Source: Candidatus Methylaffinis lahnbergensis
GTDB lineage: Bacteria; Pseudomonadota; Alphaproteobacteria; Rhizobiales; Beijerinckiaceae
DNA: 64,000 nucleotides
Assembly (NCBI GenBank): GCA_002890675.1
Contig: PEFW01000005.1
Coordinates: 1-64,000 of the forward strand
Reading direction: 5' to 3'
Part shown: positions 45,003 to 55,477 of the stretch, in pieces
Position numbering within the stretch: the first letter of the stretch is position 1
How the letters are laid out: each line of letters starts with the position of its first letter
Notes under the pieces: model-generated
The model's input: the letters and a program-made list of their open reading frames with translations, nothing else
Databases searched by the model: none
Told to the model about the DNA's origin: nothing
Made by a program: the position numbers and the translations under genes

Positions 45003-45674
45003 ATGAGACCGTCGACGAGATGTATTTTGTCCATCTCGCTGTTGATCTCAGGGTCAATCGCCCTGCCTGATGCCGCTCGTTCTGCCGCTATTTCTATTTC
45101 CTACCATGAGGTCGGCATCTGCAAAGGGTACGACACAGCAGCCGGCCCGGTGAAAGCACGGTCTGACGAAGCCTTTGCTATCTTCAAAATCGAATCCGTG
45201 GACAACACAAAACCGAGCGGAAGTTTCGATTTCGACCCAACGCATCTTTATGTGGACCAATCCACTCCTGTACAAAAGGCCAAGACGGCCGTGTGGGACA
45301 AGAATCGTCGCTTTGTGTATCCGGACCAGAGATTCGCGCAGAATATGGGCGTTTCGAGTGCCGCGGAAACCACTATCCCGGAGAGCACAAAACTTGAGAT
45401 CAATGGCTTTGCTGTCGTTCCGCTCGGCATAAACAACCCAAGTGCCGGGCCGGATGCCAATCAATACTCTTTCGACCTCGTGTATGATACTTGGTCTACT
45501 GATGAACACGAAGCGAATGGGCCAGGCGGATCCTTTTTCTGGATTTTTGCGCTGGGAGAGTCGTTGTTCGGCGGCACGAAGTTGGGGTCTAAAACTATTG
45601 ACTTAATCAAAACAAACCCATCTGGGACGACGTGGTCACTGACTGAGAATTGCAAAGCGCTATCGTTCAAATAG
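45003..45674 (+). CDS. Secreted hypothetical protein inside the mer operon
   Basis: A 223-residue protein starting with a signal-like segment (ILSISLLISGSIALPDAARSA). The mature part is beta-rich and polar (SISYHEVGICKGYD, SFDFDPTHLYVDQST, LEINGFAVVPLGINN, YSFDLVYDTW), and has only two Cys after the signal region, one in GICKGYD and one in ENCKALSF close to the end, which could form a disulfide. No family is recognised, and it lacks a metal-binding CxxC. It lies 25 bases after merP and 32 before the second merP, so it is transcribed with them. The base composition is AT-richer than that of the mer genes, which suggests later insertion. The function could be unrelated to mercury. Confidence 0.65.
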   Translation: MRPSTRCILSISLLISGSIALPDAARSAAISISYHEVGICKGYDTAAGPVKARSDEAFAIFKIESVDNTKPSGSFDFDPTHLYVDQSTPVQKAKTAVWDKNRRFVYPDQRFAQNMGVSSAAETTIPESTKLEINGFAVVPLGINNPSAGPDANQYSFDLVYDTWSTDEHEANGPGGSFFWIFALGESLFGGTKLGSKTIDLIKTNPSGTTWSLTENCKALSFK

Positions 45675-45706
45675 AGGTCGGCGGAGGAACGAGAACTAGG
45701 GTCACC

Positions 45707-46006
45707 ATGACCAAAATGCTCGTCGCTATGACCCTCGCGCTCGGCGGGCTCGCCGCGCCCGCCTTCGCGGGCGAAACGACAGTGACGCTCGCGGTGCGGA
45801 ATTGGTATTGCGGGGCCTGTCCGCACGTCATTAAGGAAAGCCTCGCGGCTGTTCCGGGCGTCACCAATGTCGCAGTCTCGGACAAGACCAAGACGGCCGT
45901 CGTCACCTTCGACGACACGAAGGCCGACGTGAAGGCGCTCATCAAGGCAACGACCGAAGCGGGCTATCCCTCGTTCCCATACTCGGAAGGGATGCTGTGG
46001 CCATGA
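45707..46006 (+). CDS. merP: MerP-like periplasmic metal-binding protein (copy 2)
   Basis: About 99 residues: signal peptide (MLVAMTLALGGLAAPAFA) and a heavy-metal-associated domain. The metal site is NWYCGACPHV in place of the usual GMTCAAC: both Cys are kept but the preceding Met is lost. The rest (VIKESLAAVPGVTNVAVS, TKTAVVTFDDTKADV) is typical. The frame is open from 45650; ATG 45707 fits the signal peptide. Its TGA overlaps the merF start (ATGA), so the two are coupled and MerP2 probably feeds MerF. Confidence 0.85.
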   Translation: MTKMLVAMTLALGGLAAPAFAGETTVTLAVRNWYCGACPHVIKESLAAVPGVTNVAVSDKTKTAVVTFDDTKADVKALIKATTEAGYPSFPYSEGMLWP

Positions 46007-46254
46007 AAGACCGCGCGCTCATTGCTGCCGGCGCTGTCGGGGTCGTGTTGGCCGCGATTTGCTGTGCAGCGCCCTTGCTTGCAGTCACACTGGCGACTGC
46101 CGGTCTGACGGCCTGCCTCGCCAATGGCGCTTATGTCTTGATCCCGGCGCTGCTGGTGTGCCTGGGGCTCATTGCCTACCGGCTCAATCGTCGGCGCACT
46201 ACGACAGATTGCGGCACGTCCACACCGAACGATCAGGAAATCAAGTCATCATGA
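46003..46254 (+). CDS. merF: MerF mercuric ion transporter
   Basis: A small inner-membrane protein of about 83 residues with two hydrophobic helices. The vicinal Cys pair AAICCAAPLLA lies in the first helix, and a further Cys (TACLANG) precedes the second, as in MerF. The soluble tail is polar and contains one Cys. It gives a second uptake route beside MerT. ATG 46003 overlaps the MerP2 stop by four bases, and its own TGA overlaps the next ATG by four. Confidence 0.88.
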   Translation: MKDRALIAAGAVGVVLAAICCAAPLLAVTLATAGLTACLANGAYVLIPALLVCLGLIAYRLNRRRTTTDCGTSTPNDQEIKSS

Positions 46255-46466
46255 GGACGATCACTCTTTCGGTCTCCGGCATGACTTGCGCCTCCTGCTC
46301 CGACACGGTCAAGACAGCGCTGCAAAAAGTCGAGGGCGTGGAAACGACCGAGGTGAACTACGACAAGAAGGAAGCGGTGGTCACCTACGATGACGCGAAG
46401 ACCGGCATCGAAGCGCTCACCAAAGCGACCGACGGGGCCGGTTACCCCTCCGAAGTGAAAAAATGA
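46251..46466 (+). CDS. Small cytosolic heavy-metal-associated domain protein
   Basis: A 71-residue CopZ/MerP-like domain without a signal peptide. The site is SGMTCASCSDTVKTAL near residues 9-24, and the rest is the ferredoxin-like fold (VEGVETTEVNYDKKEAVVTY). It starts in an ATGA overlap with merF and ends three bases before merA. A cytosolic domain here could pass Hg(II) from MerF/MerT to MerA, adding to the domain that MerA carries itself. Confidence 0.85.
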   Translation: MRTITLSVSGMTCASCSDTVKTALQKVEGVETTEVNYDKKEAVVTYDDAKTGIEALTKATDGAGYPSEVKK

Positions 46467-48770
<2,304 letters not shown>

Positions 48771-48859
48771 CTGGCTGGGATTCGTGGGATCTTTCAGGCT
48801 GGACCGAAAGCGCGTGCGCAGGGAATTGTTGCGGACGGCCCGTTGGTGGGTGATCAGAC

Positions 48860-50206
48860 ATGGCACAGCAGTTTGATTTAATCGTTATCGGAACGGGAAC
48901 GGCGGCACGGGTGGCTGCCACGCGCTGCCGTGCGGCCGGCTGGACCATAGCCGTGATCGACAGCAAGCCCTTTGGCGGCACTTGTGCCCTGCGCGGTTGC
49001 GACCCGAAAAAGATGCTGGTCGCTGGGGCCTCCGTGATCGACCATGCGCGGCGCATGCACGGCAAGGGGGTTGTCGGTGCGCCAAACATCGACTGGCCGG
49101 AGCTGATCGCCTTCAAGCGCAGCTTTACCGATCCCGTCCCCTCGAAGCATGAAGATGGTTATAGGGCGAAAGGCATTGCGACCTTCCACGGTCAGGCCCG
49201 GTTTACGGGGCGGAATAGCGTGGAGGTTGACGGCGAGACGCTCGAAGCCCGGCATATTCTGATCGCCACAGGGGCAACGCCGGCGACGCTCGGCATTTCC
49301 GGCGAAGAGCATTTGATCACAAACGAGGAGTTCCTTGCCCTCGAAACTCTGCCGGAACGGATTGTGATGGTGGGCGGCGGCTATATCGCTGCCGAGTTTT
49401 CCCACATTGCCGCGCGCGCTGGAGCGCAGGTGACCGTGCTGCAACGGGGCGAGCGCATGCTCACCCACTTCGATCCCGATCTGGTTGGCTGGCTGATGGA
49501 GAAGTTTCAGGTGGTGGGGATTGACGTGCGCACCGAAACGGTCGTTGAAGGCATCGAGAAAACCGGGGCTGAATACCGCGTCGAAGCCTCGTCAAATGGA
49601 CAGAGCATGGCCTTTGAGGCGGATTTGGTCGTGCATGCCGCCGGCCGTGTGCCAAGCCTCGACAGCCTCGATCTGGATCGGGCCGGGGTGGCTGTGAAGG
49701 ACGGGTGTTTGCAGCTCAACGACTACCTGCAAAGCGTCTCGAACTCGGCCGTTTATGCGGCGGGCGATGCCGCCAGCTCGGGACCGCCGCTCACGCCGAT
49801 ATCAAGTCATGACGCCAAGGTGGTGGCCGGGAACTTGCTGGAAGGTAATCGGCACAAGCCCGATTATCGCGGCGTTCCGAGCGTCGCCTTCACCATTCCA
49901 CCGATTGCGGCTGTCGGGCTCAGCGAGGTGGATGCGCGGCAGCAGGGTTTCAAGTTTCGCGCGCAGGTGCAAAAGGCCCCGAACTGGTTCACGGCCCGGC
50001 AAGCGGCCGAGCCCGTCTATGGCTTCAAGGTTCTAGTCGAGGAAGAGACGGGTCGCGTGCTTGGCGCTCATCTTGTCGGCCCGCATGTCGACGAGATCAT
50101 CAATCTATTCGCTCTCGCAATCCGCCAAGGCCTGACAGCTACGGCTCTTAAGCAATCCATATTTGCGTACCCGACCGGAGCATCGGATATCGGCGACATG
50201 CTTTAG
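48860..50206 (+). CDS. MerA-like FAD disulfide oxidoreductase without metal domain
   Basis: A 448-residue flavoprotein of the glutathione/mercuric reductase superfamily. It starts DLIVIGTGTAARVAATRCRA (FAD), then has the redox pair GGTCALRGCDPKK, the NAD(P) site IVMVGGGYIAAEFSHIAA, YAAGDAASS, and a dimerisation domain to HLVGPHVDEIINLFA. It lacks both the heavy-metal domain and the terminal Cys pair of MerA, so it is unlikely to be an efficient mercuric reductase. Candidates are a thiol-disulfide reductase that keeps the cytosol reduced under mercury stress. It lies between the two copies of the duplicated membrane protein gene. Confidence 0.85.
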   Translation: MAQQFDLIVIGTGTAARVAATRCRAAGWTIAVIDSKPFGGTCALRGCDPKKMLVAGASVIDHARRMHGKGVVGAPNIDWPELIAFKRSFTDPVPSKHEDGYRAKGIATFHGQARFTGRNSVEVDGETLEARHILIATGATPATLGISGEEHLITNEEFLALETLPERIVMVGGGYIAAEFSHIAARAGAQVTVLQRGERMLTHFDPDLVGWLMEKFQVVGIDVRTETVVEGIEKTGAEYRVEASSNGQSMAFEADLVVHAAGRVPSLDSLDLDRAGVAVKDGCLQLNDYLQSVSNSAVYAAGDAASSGPPLTPISSHDAKVVAGNLLEGNRHKPDYRGVPSVAFTIPPIAAVGLSEVDARQQGFKFRAQVQKAPNWFTARQAAEPVYGFKVLVEEETGRVLGAHLVGPHVDEIINLFALAIRQGLTATALKQSIFAYPTGASDIGDML

Positions 50207-50223
50207 CGGGCAAGGAATCGATT

Positions 50224-50343
50224 ATGATGCACGACATGATGGGCGGCGGGATGATGTGGGGCATGGGCCTGCTTTGGCTGCTCGCCCTTGTCGTGCTGGT
50301 TCTGAGCGCAGCAGCCCTCATAAAAAATTTCTTAGGAAATAGA
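50224..50343 (+). CDS. Small Met/Gly-rich single-span membrane peptide
   Basis: A 39-residue peptide starting with a Met- and His-containing head (MMHDMMGGGMMWGMG) followed by one hydrophobic helix (LLWLLALVVLVLSAAALI) and a short polar end. Eight of the first fourteen residues are Met or His, which suggests binding of a soft metal at the membrane. It lies 17 bases after the FAD oxidoreductase. Similar short peptides, sometimes with a SHOCT domain, accompany metal-resistance genes; no such domain is present here. Confidence 0.6.
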
Positions 50344-50385
50344 TAGCAGTTTTTCTGCGTTGCCCCGGTTCGTAAATAGACATCT

Positions 50386-50806
50386 AGGTTAGCGTGTTAT
50401 GAGTAGCACTACGAATGCGTCCGCGGATTGGGTTGGCAGCACGCGCACAAAACTATTGGCGTGGTGGCTTCCTCACGCCGCGTTGGTTGCCGGGCTGCTG
50501 GCCGTGGTGCCGGCTCGAACGGCGATATGGATCGTCGCCCTCGCCTGGATGGGCGTGGCGTGCATCCTCAATGCGCGGCGCTGCGGCCGGACGCACTGCC
50601 GTTTCACCGGGCCGTATTATCTGGTTATGATTGTTCCGGTGTTCGCGCTCGGGCTTTGTGTCGTTCCGGCCGGCCTATCCGGATGGCTGGTCCTCGGTGC
50701 CTTCATTATCCTCGGCAGCAAAGCGTTATGGTGGGCGACGGAACGCGCGTGGGGGAAGTTCTCGTAGCGCGCAGATATCAGTATCCGGCGCCCCGTCCCT
50801 TCGGTC
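50386..50806 (+). repeat. Duplicated segment, copy B (membrane protein gene)
   Basis: High-identity direct repeat of 48350-48770, including the GGTTAGCG before the gene that in copy A is the end of merA. That detail indicates that copy B was derived from a merA-adjacent copy. Confidence 0.85.
50399..50767 (+). CDS. Hypothetical membrane protein, copy B
   Basis: 122 residues, nearly identical to copy A at 48363; the main differences are near the N-terminus (STTNAS for TTTTAS), in the third hydrophobic segment (VFALGLCVVPAGLSG) and near the end. The ARRCGRTHCRFTGPYYL loop is unchanged, so it is probably the functional site. Keeping two intact copies suggests a recent duplication or a dosage effect. 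It ends the mercury island. Confidence 0.75.
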   Translation: MSSTTNASADWVGSTRTKLLAWWLPHAALVAGLLAVVPARTAIWIVALAWMGVACILNARRCGRTHCRFTGPYYLVMIVPVFALGLCVVPAGLSGWLVLGAFIILGSKALWWATERAWGKFS

Positions 50807-51502
50807 ACGTTCTAAGTCTCATAAGAATTTGCACAAATCGTGCGGGTGACCCCTCTTTTATCTTGGATTGTCCTTGATGGCCGCGTAGAGTGCCTGCGCG
50901 GCCTCGGCTCGCGTGATTGACCAGGCTTGAACGTTCCGTCCGATATATCGCTTGGCGGAGCCAGGATCGCGGGTCCGCCGCCGGGGTGGGCGAGAGACGG
51001 AGAAAGAGGCATTTTGCTGCTGGCTGCGACGCATTGCAAGTGCCTCTCTGGTTTGTCTGGATAGACCAGCAAGGTCTTGACCGAGGGTTCGGAATTGTTT
51101 TCGAGGCCGGAATCCCGCTGCGCCGCGCGCTTGCGGCCAGACTCTTCACCGGCGCCTATCACAGCACGATCAATGACATCGCCGTGCCCAAGTGCTGTTC
51201 GCCGTCGGCAAGAGACTCTTGCGATAGAATTGATTGAAGCCACCGAGATCTCGATTCGCGTCAACGGGCGATTGCAGGACAAATCCGCCGGCAGGTTCTT
51301 GCGTTCGCGGCGCGGCAAAGGCCGAATGCCGTCCGATGACCGGAACGTTCGATAAAAGGCTGCCGCCGGTACGGAAAAATCGCTTAGATCGCGAGCCTTG
51401 CAAGAGGCTCAATTTTATCCCGCGCAAAAGCGTACTATCCCGCCCAAGCGGCCGGCTTGAAGCAGATATTGTTGGGTATTGCCTATGATTTGAGGTAAAC
51501 CG
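50807..51502. other. Intergenic, no confident gene
   Basis: About 700 bases between the mercury island and the SDR gene. There are open frames on both strands (for example a rightward one near 50917-51237 with PLWFVWIDQQGL), but none has recognisable domains or a convincing start. It may be junction scrap from the island's arrival. Confidence 0.5.
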
Positions 51503-52273
51503 ATGTATCGCGCCCATCCAAATGACGGCATTGCGTGGATCACGGGAGCAAGTTCGGGCATTGGCCGCGCGGTGGCGCAGGAACTTGCCCGACGCGGCTT
51601 TGCGGTCGCGGCGACGGCGCGCCGAGCCGCCGAACTTGAAGCCTTGGCTGCGCAATCCCACAATATTTTCAGCTTTCCCGGCGATACGACGGACCGCGCG
51701 GCCATGGCCGCCACGGTCTCCGGTATCGAGGCGGCGCTTGGACCAATCGCGCTGGCCTTCCTTAACGCGGGCGTCGGTTTCATCACTGAGCGCGACGGAT
51801 TTTCGGCCAACCTTGTCTGGCGCACTTTCGAGATCAATGTCGGCGGGACGGTCAATTGTCTCGATCCCGTGCTCGCCGCAATGAAGCGGCGCGGCAAAGG
51901 CCAGATCGCTCTCACTTCGTCCCTGGCGGGTTACGGGGGTATTGCAGGGTGGCCTGGATATGGTTCGGCCAAGGCGGCCTTAATCTACATGGCGGAAGCA
52001 TTAAGTCTTTCCTATGAGCAGGCGGGTCTCACCATCCAGGTCGTCAATCCGGGTTTTGTCCACACCGCGATGACGGCGCAAAATGATTTTGAAATGCCTT
52101 TCATCATGGGCGCGGATCGCGCGGCCAGAATTATTTGTGACGGGTTCGAAAAAAACGGCTTTGAGATCATGTTTCCGCGCCGGCTTGCCTATGCTTTCAA
52201 GGCCTTGTGTCTATTGCCCTATGCGCTTTTTTTCCCGCTCATGCGGCGCGCGGCGCAACGGGCGCGGCGGTAA
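51503..52273 (+). CDS. Short-chain dehydrogenase/reductase
   Basis: A 256-residue classical SDR. It has the cofactor motif TGASSGIG (residues 12-19), LNAGVG (NAG), the catalytic Ser in LTSSLAGYGGIAG and YGSAKAAL (Tyr and Lys). NPGFVHTAMT follows the active site. The Arg/Lys positions after strand 2 (ATARRAAELEALA) favour NADPH. A C-terminal hydrophobic end (LCLLPYALFFPLMRRA) suggests membrane contact, as in 3-ketosphinganine reductase-like enzymes. It is convergent with the acyltransferase/oxoamine-synthase pair, so it may reduce their keto product; this is inference from position and fold. Confidence 0.85.
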   Translation: MYRAHPNDGIAWITGASSGIGRAVAQELARRGFAVAATARRAAELEALAAQSHNIFSFPGDTTDRAAMAATVSGIEAALGPIALAFLNAGVGFITERDGFSANLVWRTFEINVGGTVNCLDPVLAAMKRRGKGQIALTSSLAGYGGIAGWPGYGSAKAALIYMAEALSLSYEQAGLTIQVVNPGFVHTAMTAQNDFEMPFIMGADRAARIICDGFEKNGFEIMFPRRLAYAFKALCLLPYALFFPLMRRAAQRARR

Positions 52274-52424
52274 CATGGGAGGCGTCCGTTCCTATGGAAA
52301 TCCCTAACTCCGTGCACAGCGGATGCTATGCGTTTCCTGCGACGGCGCTACCGTGTCATTCCATTGGAGCATGATTGCTTCAAATGGAACCGGAAATGGA
52401 ACCGGTTCGTAGGCGTGGCCGAGC

Positions 52425-53564
52425 TTAGAGTTCGCGCTCGTAAATGCGGAATGTGCGGGTATGATGAGCCGGCAGGCTTCGCGCTAGATTGAGCATTGCA
52501 CGATTGGTTTCGAGGATCCAGCTGATTTCAGTCTCTTCGATCCCCGCCCCGCGCGCCTTGGTAATCGCTTCGGCAAGAAGCAGCGAAACAGCCATCGAAC
52601 CGATGCGGGTTCCCTGCCACCGGCTGGCGATGCCGATCATCGGGATCCGCGTCATCCGCGTCCCGCGGCCATGAATGCGCCAAAGCATACGCGGCCAGCC
52701 AAACGGCCAAAGCTTCCCGCCGAGCCCAACGAGCGCTTCATTGACGTCTGGTATTTGCGATACGACCGCGATGTCCTCGCCCCGCCATTGGGCCATTCTG
52801 ATCCACGAAGGCTTGGCGACGGGCAGGGTAAGATCCGCGATCAGTCTGGCCTCCGCGTTGCTGACGGGAATCGAACTCCAATTGTTCTTCCAGGCGTCGT
52901 TGTACAGCCGCAGCACCCGGGAAAATTCCGTTGGCCAGCGCGTCAGGGACAGACCGTAGGTTTGGATCTCCTTGGCGGAATTGAATCGGGTTGCGGTCTT
53001 GGCTACGCGTCGGGGAAAGTCCGATTCCGCTATCCGACAGACATAAGCGAATAAATCCATGGCTTTGCGAAACCCGAGCGCCTCGATGTGGCGCCCATAA
53101 TGGGGCGGAGCATGGTTGGTGCGCACAATATGAGGCTGGTCAAACCCTTTGACGAGGAGTCCGGCTTCATGATTGATCGACAGACTGAAAGGGCCGCGCA
53201 TGCGGCGCAGCCCGCGCGCGCGTAAAAAATCGGCGGCATGTTGAAGCAGGACGGCGAACACGTCGTGGTCATCAATCGCGTCGATAACGCCAAAATGTCC
53301 GCAGGCATCGTGGTATTTTTCGAGATGCGCCCGGTTGACTACCGCCACGATCCGCCCGGCCGGTTGACCATCGCGAAAAGCGACGAAACGCTGAATTTCA
53401 TTTTCAAGCATTATGGGCGAACGGTTCTTGTCGAACACCCGGAGCATCTCGACGAGAAGCGGCTCGATCCAGCGCGAATTGCCGGTTTGAGCGCGTTTCC
53501 CCGCCGCCACGAAAGCGGCGACGTCGGCCGCGCTTTGAACTTTCCGCACCAGAAGTGCGGTCAT
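52425..53564 (-). CDS. GNAT-fold acyltransferase, bacterial ceramide synthase-like
   Basis: A 379-residue soluble protein. It has the layout of large double-GNAT proteins: FVAFRDGQPAGRIVAVVNR, then GHFGVIDAIDDHDVFAVLLQ, LRRMRGPFSLSINHEAGLLV, and a second half with MIGIASRWQGTRIGSMAVSLL and a final IEETEISWILETNRAMLNLAR. This fits the family to which the Caulobacter ceramide synthase (bCerS) belongs, as I remember it, which N-acylates a long-chain base. Its ATG overlaps the alpha-oxoamine synthase stop by four bases, so the two are coupled, which is also the functional pairing known from sphingolipid pathways. Assignment by pattern and context, not by a search. Confidence 0.65.
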   Translation of the reverse strand: MTALLVRKVQSAADVAAFVAAGKRAQTGNSRWIEPLLVEMLRVFDKNRSPIMLENEIQRFVAFRDGQPAGRIVAVVNRAHLEKYHDACGHFGVIDAIDDHDVFAVLLQHAADFLRARGLRRMRGPFSLSINHEAGLLVKGFDQPHIVRTNHAPPHYGRHIEALGFRKAMDLFAYVCRIAESDFPRRVAKTATRFNSAKEIQTYGLSLTRWPTEFSRVLRLYNDAWKNNWSSIPVSNAEARLIADLTLPVAKPSWIRMAQWRGEDIAVVSQIPDVNEALVGLGGKLWPFGWPRMLWRIHGRGTRMTRIPMIGIASRWQGTRIGSMAVSLLLAEAITKARGAGIEETEISWILETNRAMLNLARSLPAHHTRTFRIYEREL

Positions 53565-54952
53565 GCCGGACCGCCTTGCGGAAATCCCGGTATGTTTTGT
53601 ATGGACGGGTTCGCGTTGACTTCTTGCATTGCCTCCTCGATCGCTTGCATTGTTTCATCTATCTGTTCGGCGCGATGCTCGGAGGTAAGAAAGAAACGCA
53701 GCCGGGCGGCGCGCTCAGGAACCGCTGGATGAATAATGGGCTGCACATTGATACCGCGCTCAAAAAGTCCTTGGCTTAGAGCCACGGCAAGAATCGAATT
53801 GCCGGCCATAATGGGAATTATCGCGAAACCGGCGCTCGTTCCCGTATTCCATCCTCGCGACTTGGCGGCATCGAAAAACAAGCGGCTGACACGGCGCAAT
53901 CTTTCGACCCGGCCGGGTTCGCGATGCAGGATGGCAAGGGCCGCCGAGGCGGCGGCCGCCAACGGCGGCGAAAGGCCAACGGAGTAGACGAACCCACCCG
54001 ACATGCATTTCAGATACTCCACGAGCGTGGTTGGACCGGCAATGAAACCGCCACATCCGGCAAGCGTCTTCGAAAGTGTCCCCATCCAGATATCCACATC
54101 GCGCGGGTCGGTGCCGGAGTGATCGAACAACCCGTAACCCTTCGGGCCAAGCACGCCGAGACCATGCGCGTCGTCAACCATCAGCCAGGCGTTATGCCGC
54201 CGCTTTATCTCAACAAGCATCGGTAAGTCGGGAACATCGCCGTCCATGCTGTATAGGCCTTCAACGACGATCAGCGCACGCTCGAACCGCCGCCGGATCG
54301 ACGTAAGCAGCAAATCCAGTGCGATGAAATCACGGTGCGGAAACGAACGCCGTTCGGCACGCGACAGAGTAGCGCCCGCCAGAATGCTGTTGTGGGCAAG
54401 GCTTTCGTGGACGATCAAATCCTTCGGCCCGAGAATGGCGCCGATGGTCGAAACATTTGTCGCGTGACCGCTGACGAAAACGACGCAATCTTCCTGCCCA
54501 TAATGTTGCGCCAAGGCCCCCTCGAGTGCCCGGTGGCTCGGCCGCTCGCCAGCGACCAGCCGGCTCGCGGACGCCGACGTGCCGAATGAGTCGACGGCGG
54601 CATGCGCGGCTTCGCGGACCTCGGGATGATGGTTCAGGCCAAGATAATCATATGATGAATAATTGATGAATTGGCGCCCGCCGATGAGGGTCGTCGCGCC
54701 GGCAGCGGTTTCATGGAGGCGAAAATAGGGATTGTCGAGGCCAACCACGACCGCCATCGATCGCTGAAGTTTAAGTTCGCGATACCCGGCCAGATTTTGA
54801 AAGTCCATCACGCCGTTCGGAGATGGTGGGACCGGCACCTGCGTAATTTGCGGCTTAGAGCCGGCTGCCAGGGCGTCAAGGCGGTTTTGCACCATTTCGT
54901 CGAGGCGCCGCCGACCCTCTTCTCCCAACCCAGTTCGATTTTGCGACTTCAT
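53561..54952 (-). CDS. PLP-dependent alpha-oxoamine synthase (AONS/Spt family)
   Basis: About 463 residues from ATG 54952, which AGGAAA precedes; the frame is open to 55042. The enzyme condenses an acyl thioester with an amino acid and releases CO2 and an aminoketone. Seen are INYSSYDYLGLNHHPEV, GTSASASRLVAGERPSHRAL, the DDAHGLGVLGPKG motif that holds PLP, and the Schiff-base Lys in GTLSKTLAGCGG. An N-terminal extension of about 85 residues (GYRELKLQRSMAVVVGLDNPY) is absent from biotin-pathway BioF and typical of polyketide- or ACP-associated members. It is coupled to the GNAT protein. It is a good candidate to release the chain from the thioesterase-less synthase at 32220. The amino acid used is unknown. 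Confidence 0.88.
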   Translation of the reverse strand: MKSQNRTGLGEEGRRRLDEMVQNRLDALAAGSKPQITQVPVPPSPNGVMDFQNLAGYRELKLQRSMAVVVGLDNPYFRLHETAAGATTLIGGRQFINYSSYDYLGLNHHPEVREAAHAAVDSFGTSASASRLVAGERPSHRALEGALAQHYGQEDCVVFVSGHATNVSTIGAILGPKDLIVHESLAHNSILAGATLSRAERRSFPHRDFIALDLLLTSIRRRFERALIVVEGLYSMDGDVPDLPMLVEIKRRHNAWLMVDDAHGLGVLGPKGYGLFDHSGTDPRDVDIWMGTLSKTLAGCGGFIAGPTTLVEYLKCMSGGFVYSVGLSPPLAAAASAALAILHREPGRVERLRRVSRLFFDAAKSRGWNTGTSAGFAIIPIMAGNSILAVALSQGLFERGINVQPIIHPAVPERAARLRFFLTSEHRAEQIDETMQAIEEAMQEVNANPSIQNIPGFPQGGPA

Positions 54953-55477
54953 GCAAATTTCCTGGGGGCTAGGCGACGGCCCGGGCGAAGCGTTCGATTC
55001 ATTCGTGAACGGACGTGGAAGAAGGTTCGTTATTTCGGACAATATGTCAACGCCGTCTTTGGCCGGCTCCCGCGGGGTTTTGCGCTTGCCATTGGCGGAC
55101 CCGGCTCAAAACGTTCGGTGCCGGCACTGCGTTTAGTTAGGCGGCGGCCAATGACCTTCGCCGGGCCGGTCTGGTCGAGCAGCAAATACGCACTTCCGCA
55201 TTGCGGGGCAATTTGGCGATGTCAGCGTTGCGGATAGACAATGACCCGGGTTGTCGCGAGGATAAGCCTTGGATTGTAGTTGTCCGCGCACTCGCTGTTT
55301 AAGAGGAGCGGTGCCAGCCTCGGGGGGTAAGAATTCCCAGCTCGAGCATCCTGGATCCGGAAGGCCCCTACCTTATAAATTCAACCGGTGCCGGCGCCAC
55401 AAGATCCCCAAGGCGCAAAACCGGGCGAGGAACTGGCCAGCACGCTCAGCCAGGAAAACGAGTGGACGTCTGGGGCC
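54953..55477. other. Intergenic, nothing recognised
   Basis: About 525 bases upstream of the leftward oxoamine synthase and after the leftward GT2 gene. The promoter of the synthase-acyltransferase pair must be here. No gene or clear box found. Confidence 0.5.

Noticed and set aside
52274..52424. Terminator between the convergent SDR and GNAT genes
   Set aside because: A short repeat (GGAACCGGAAATGGAACCGG) is present but I see no stable stem followed by a T run.
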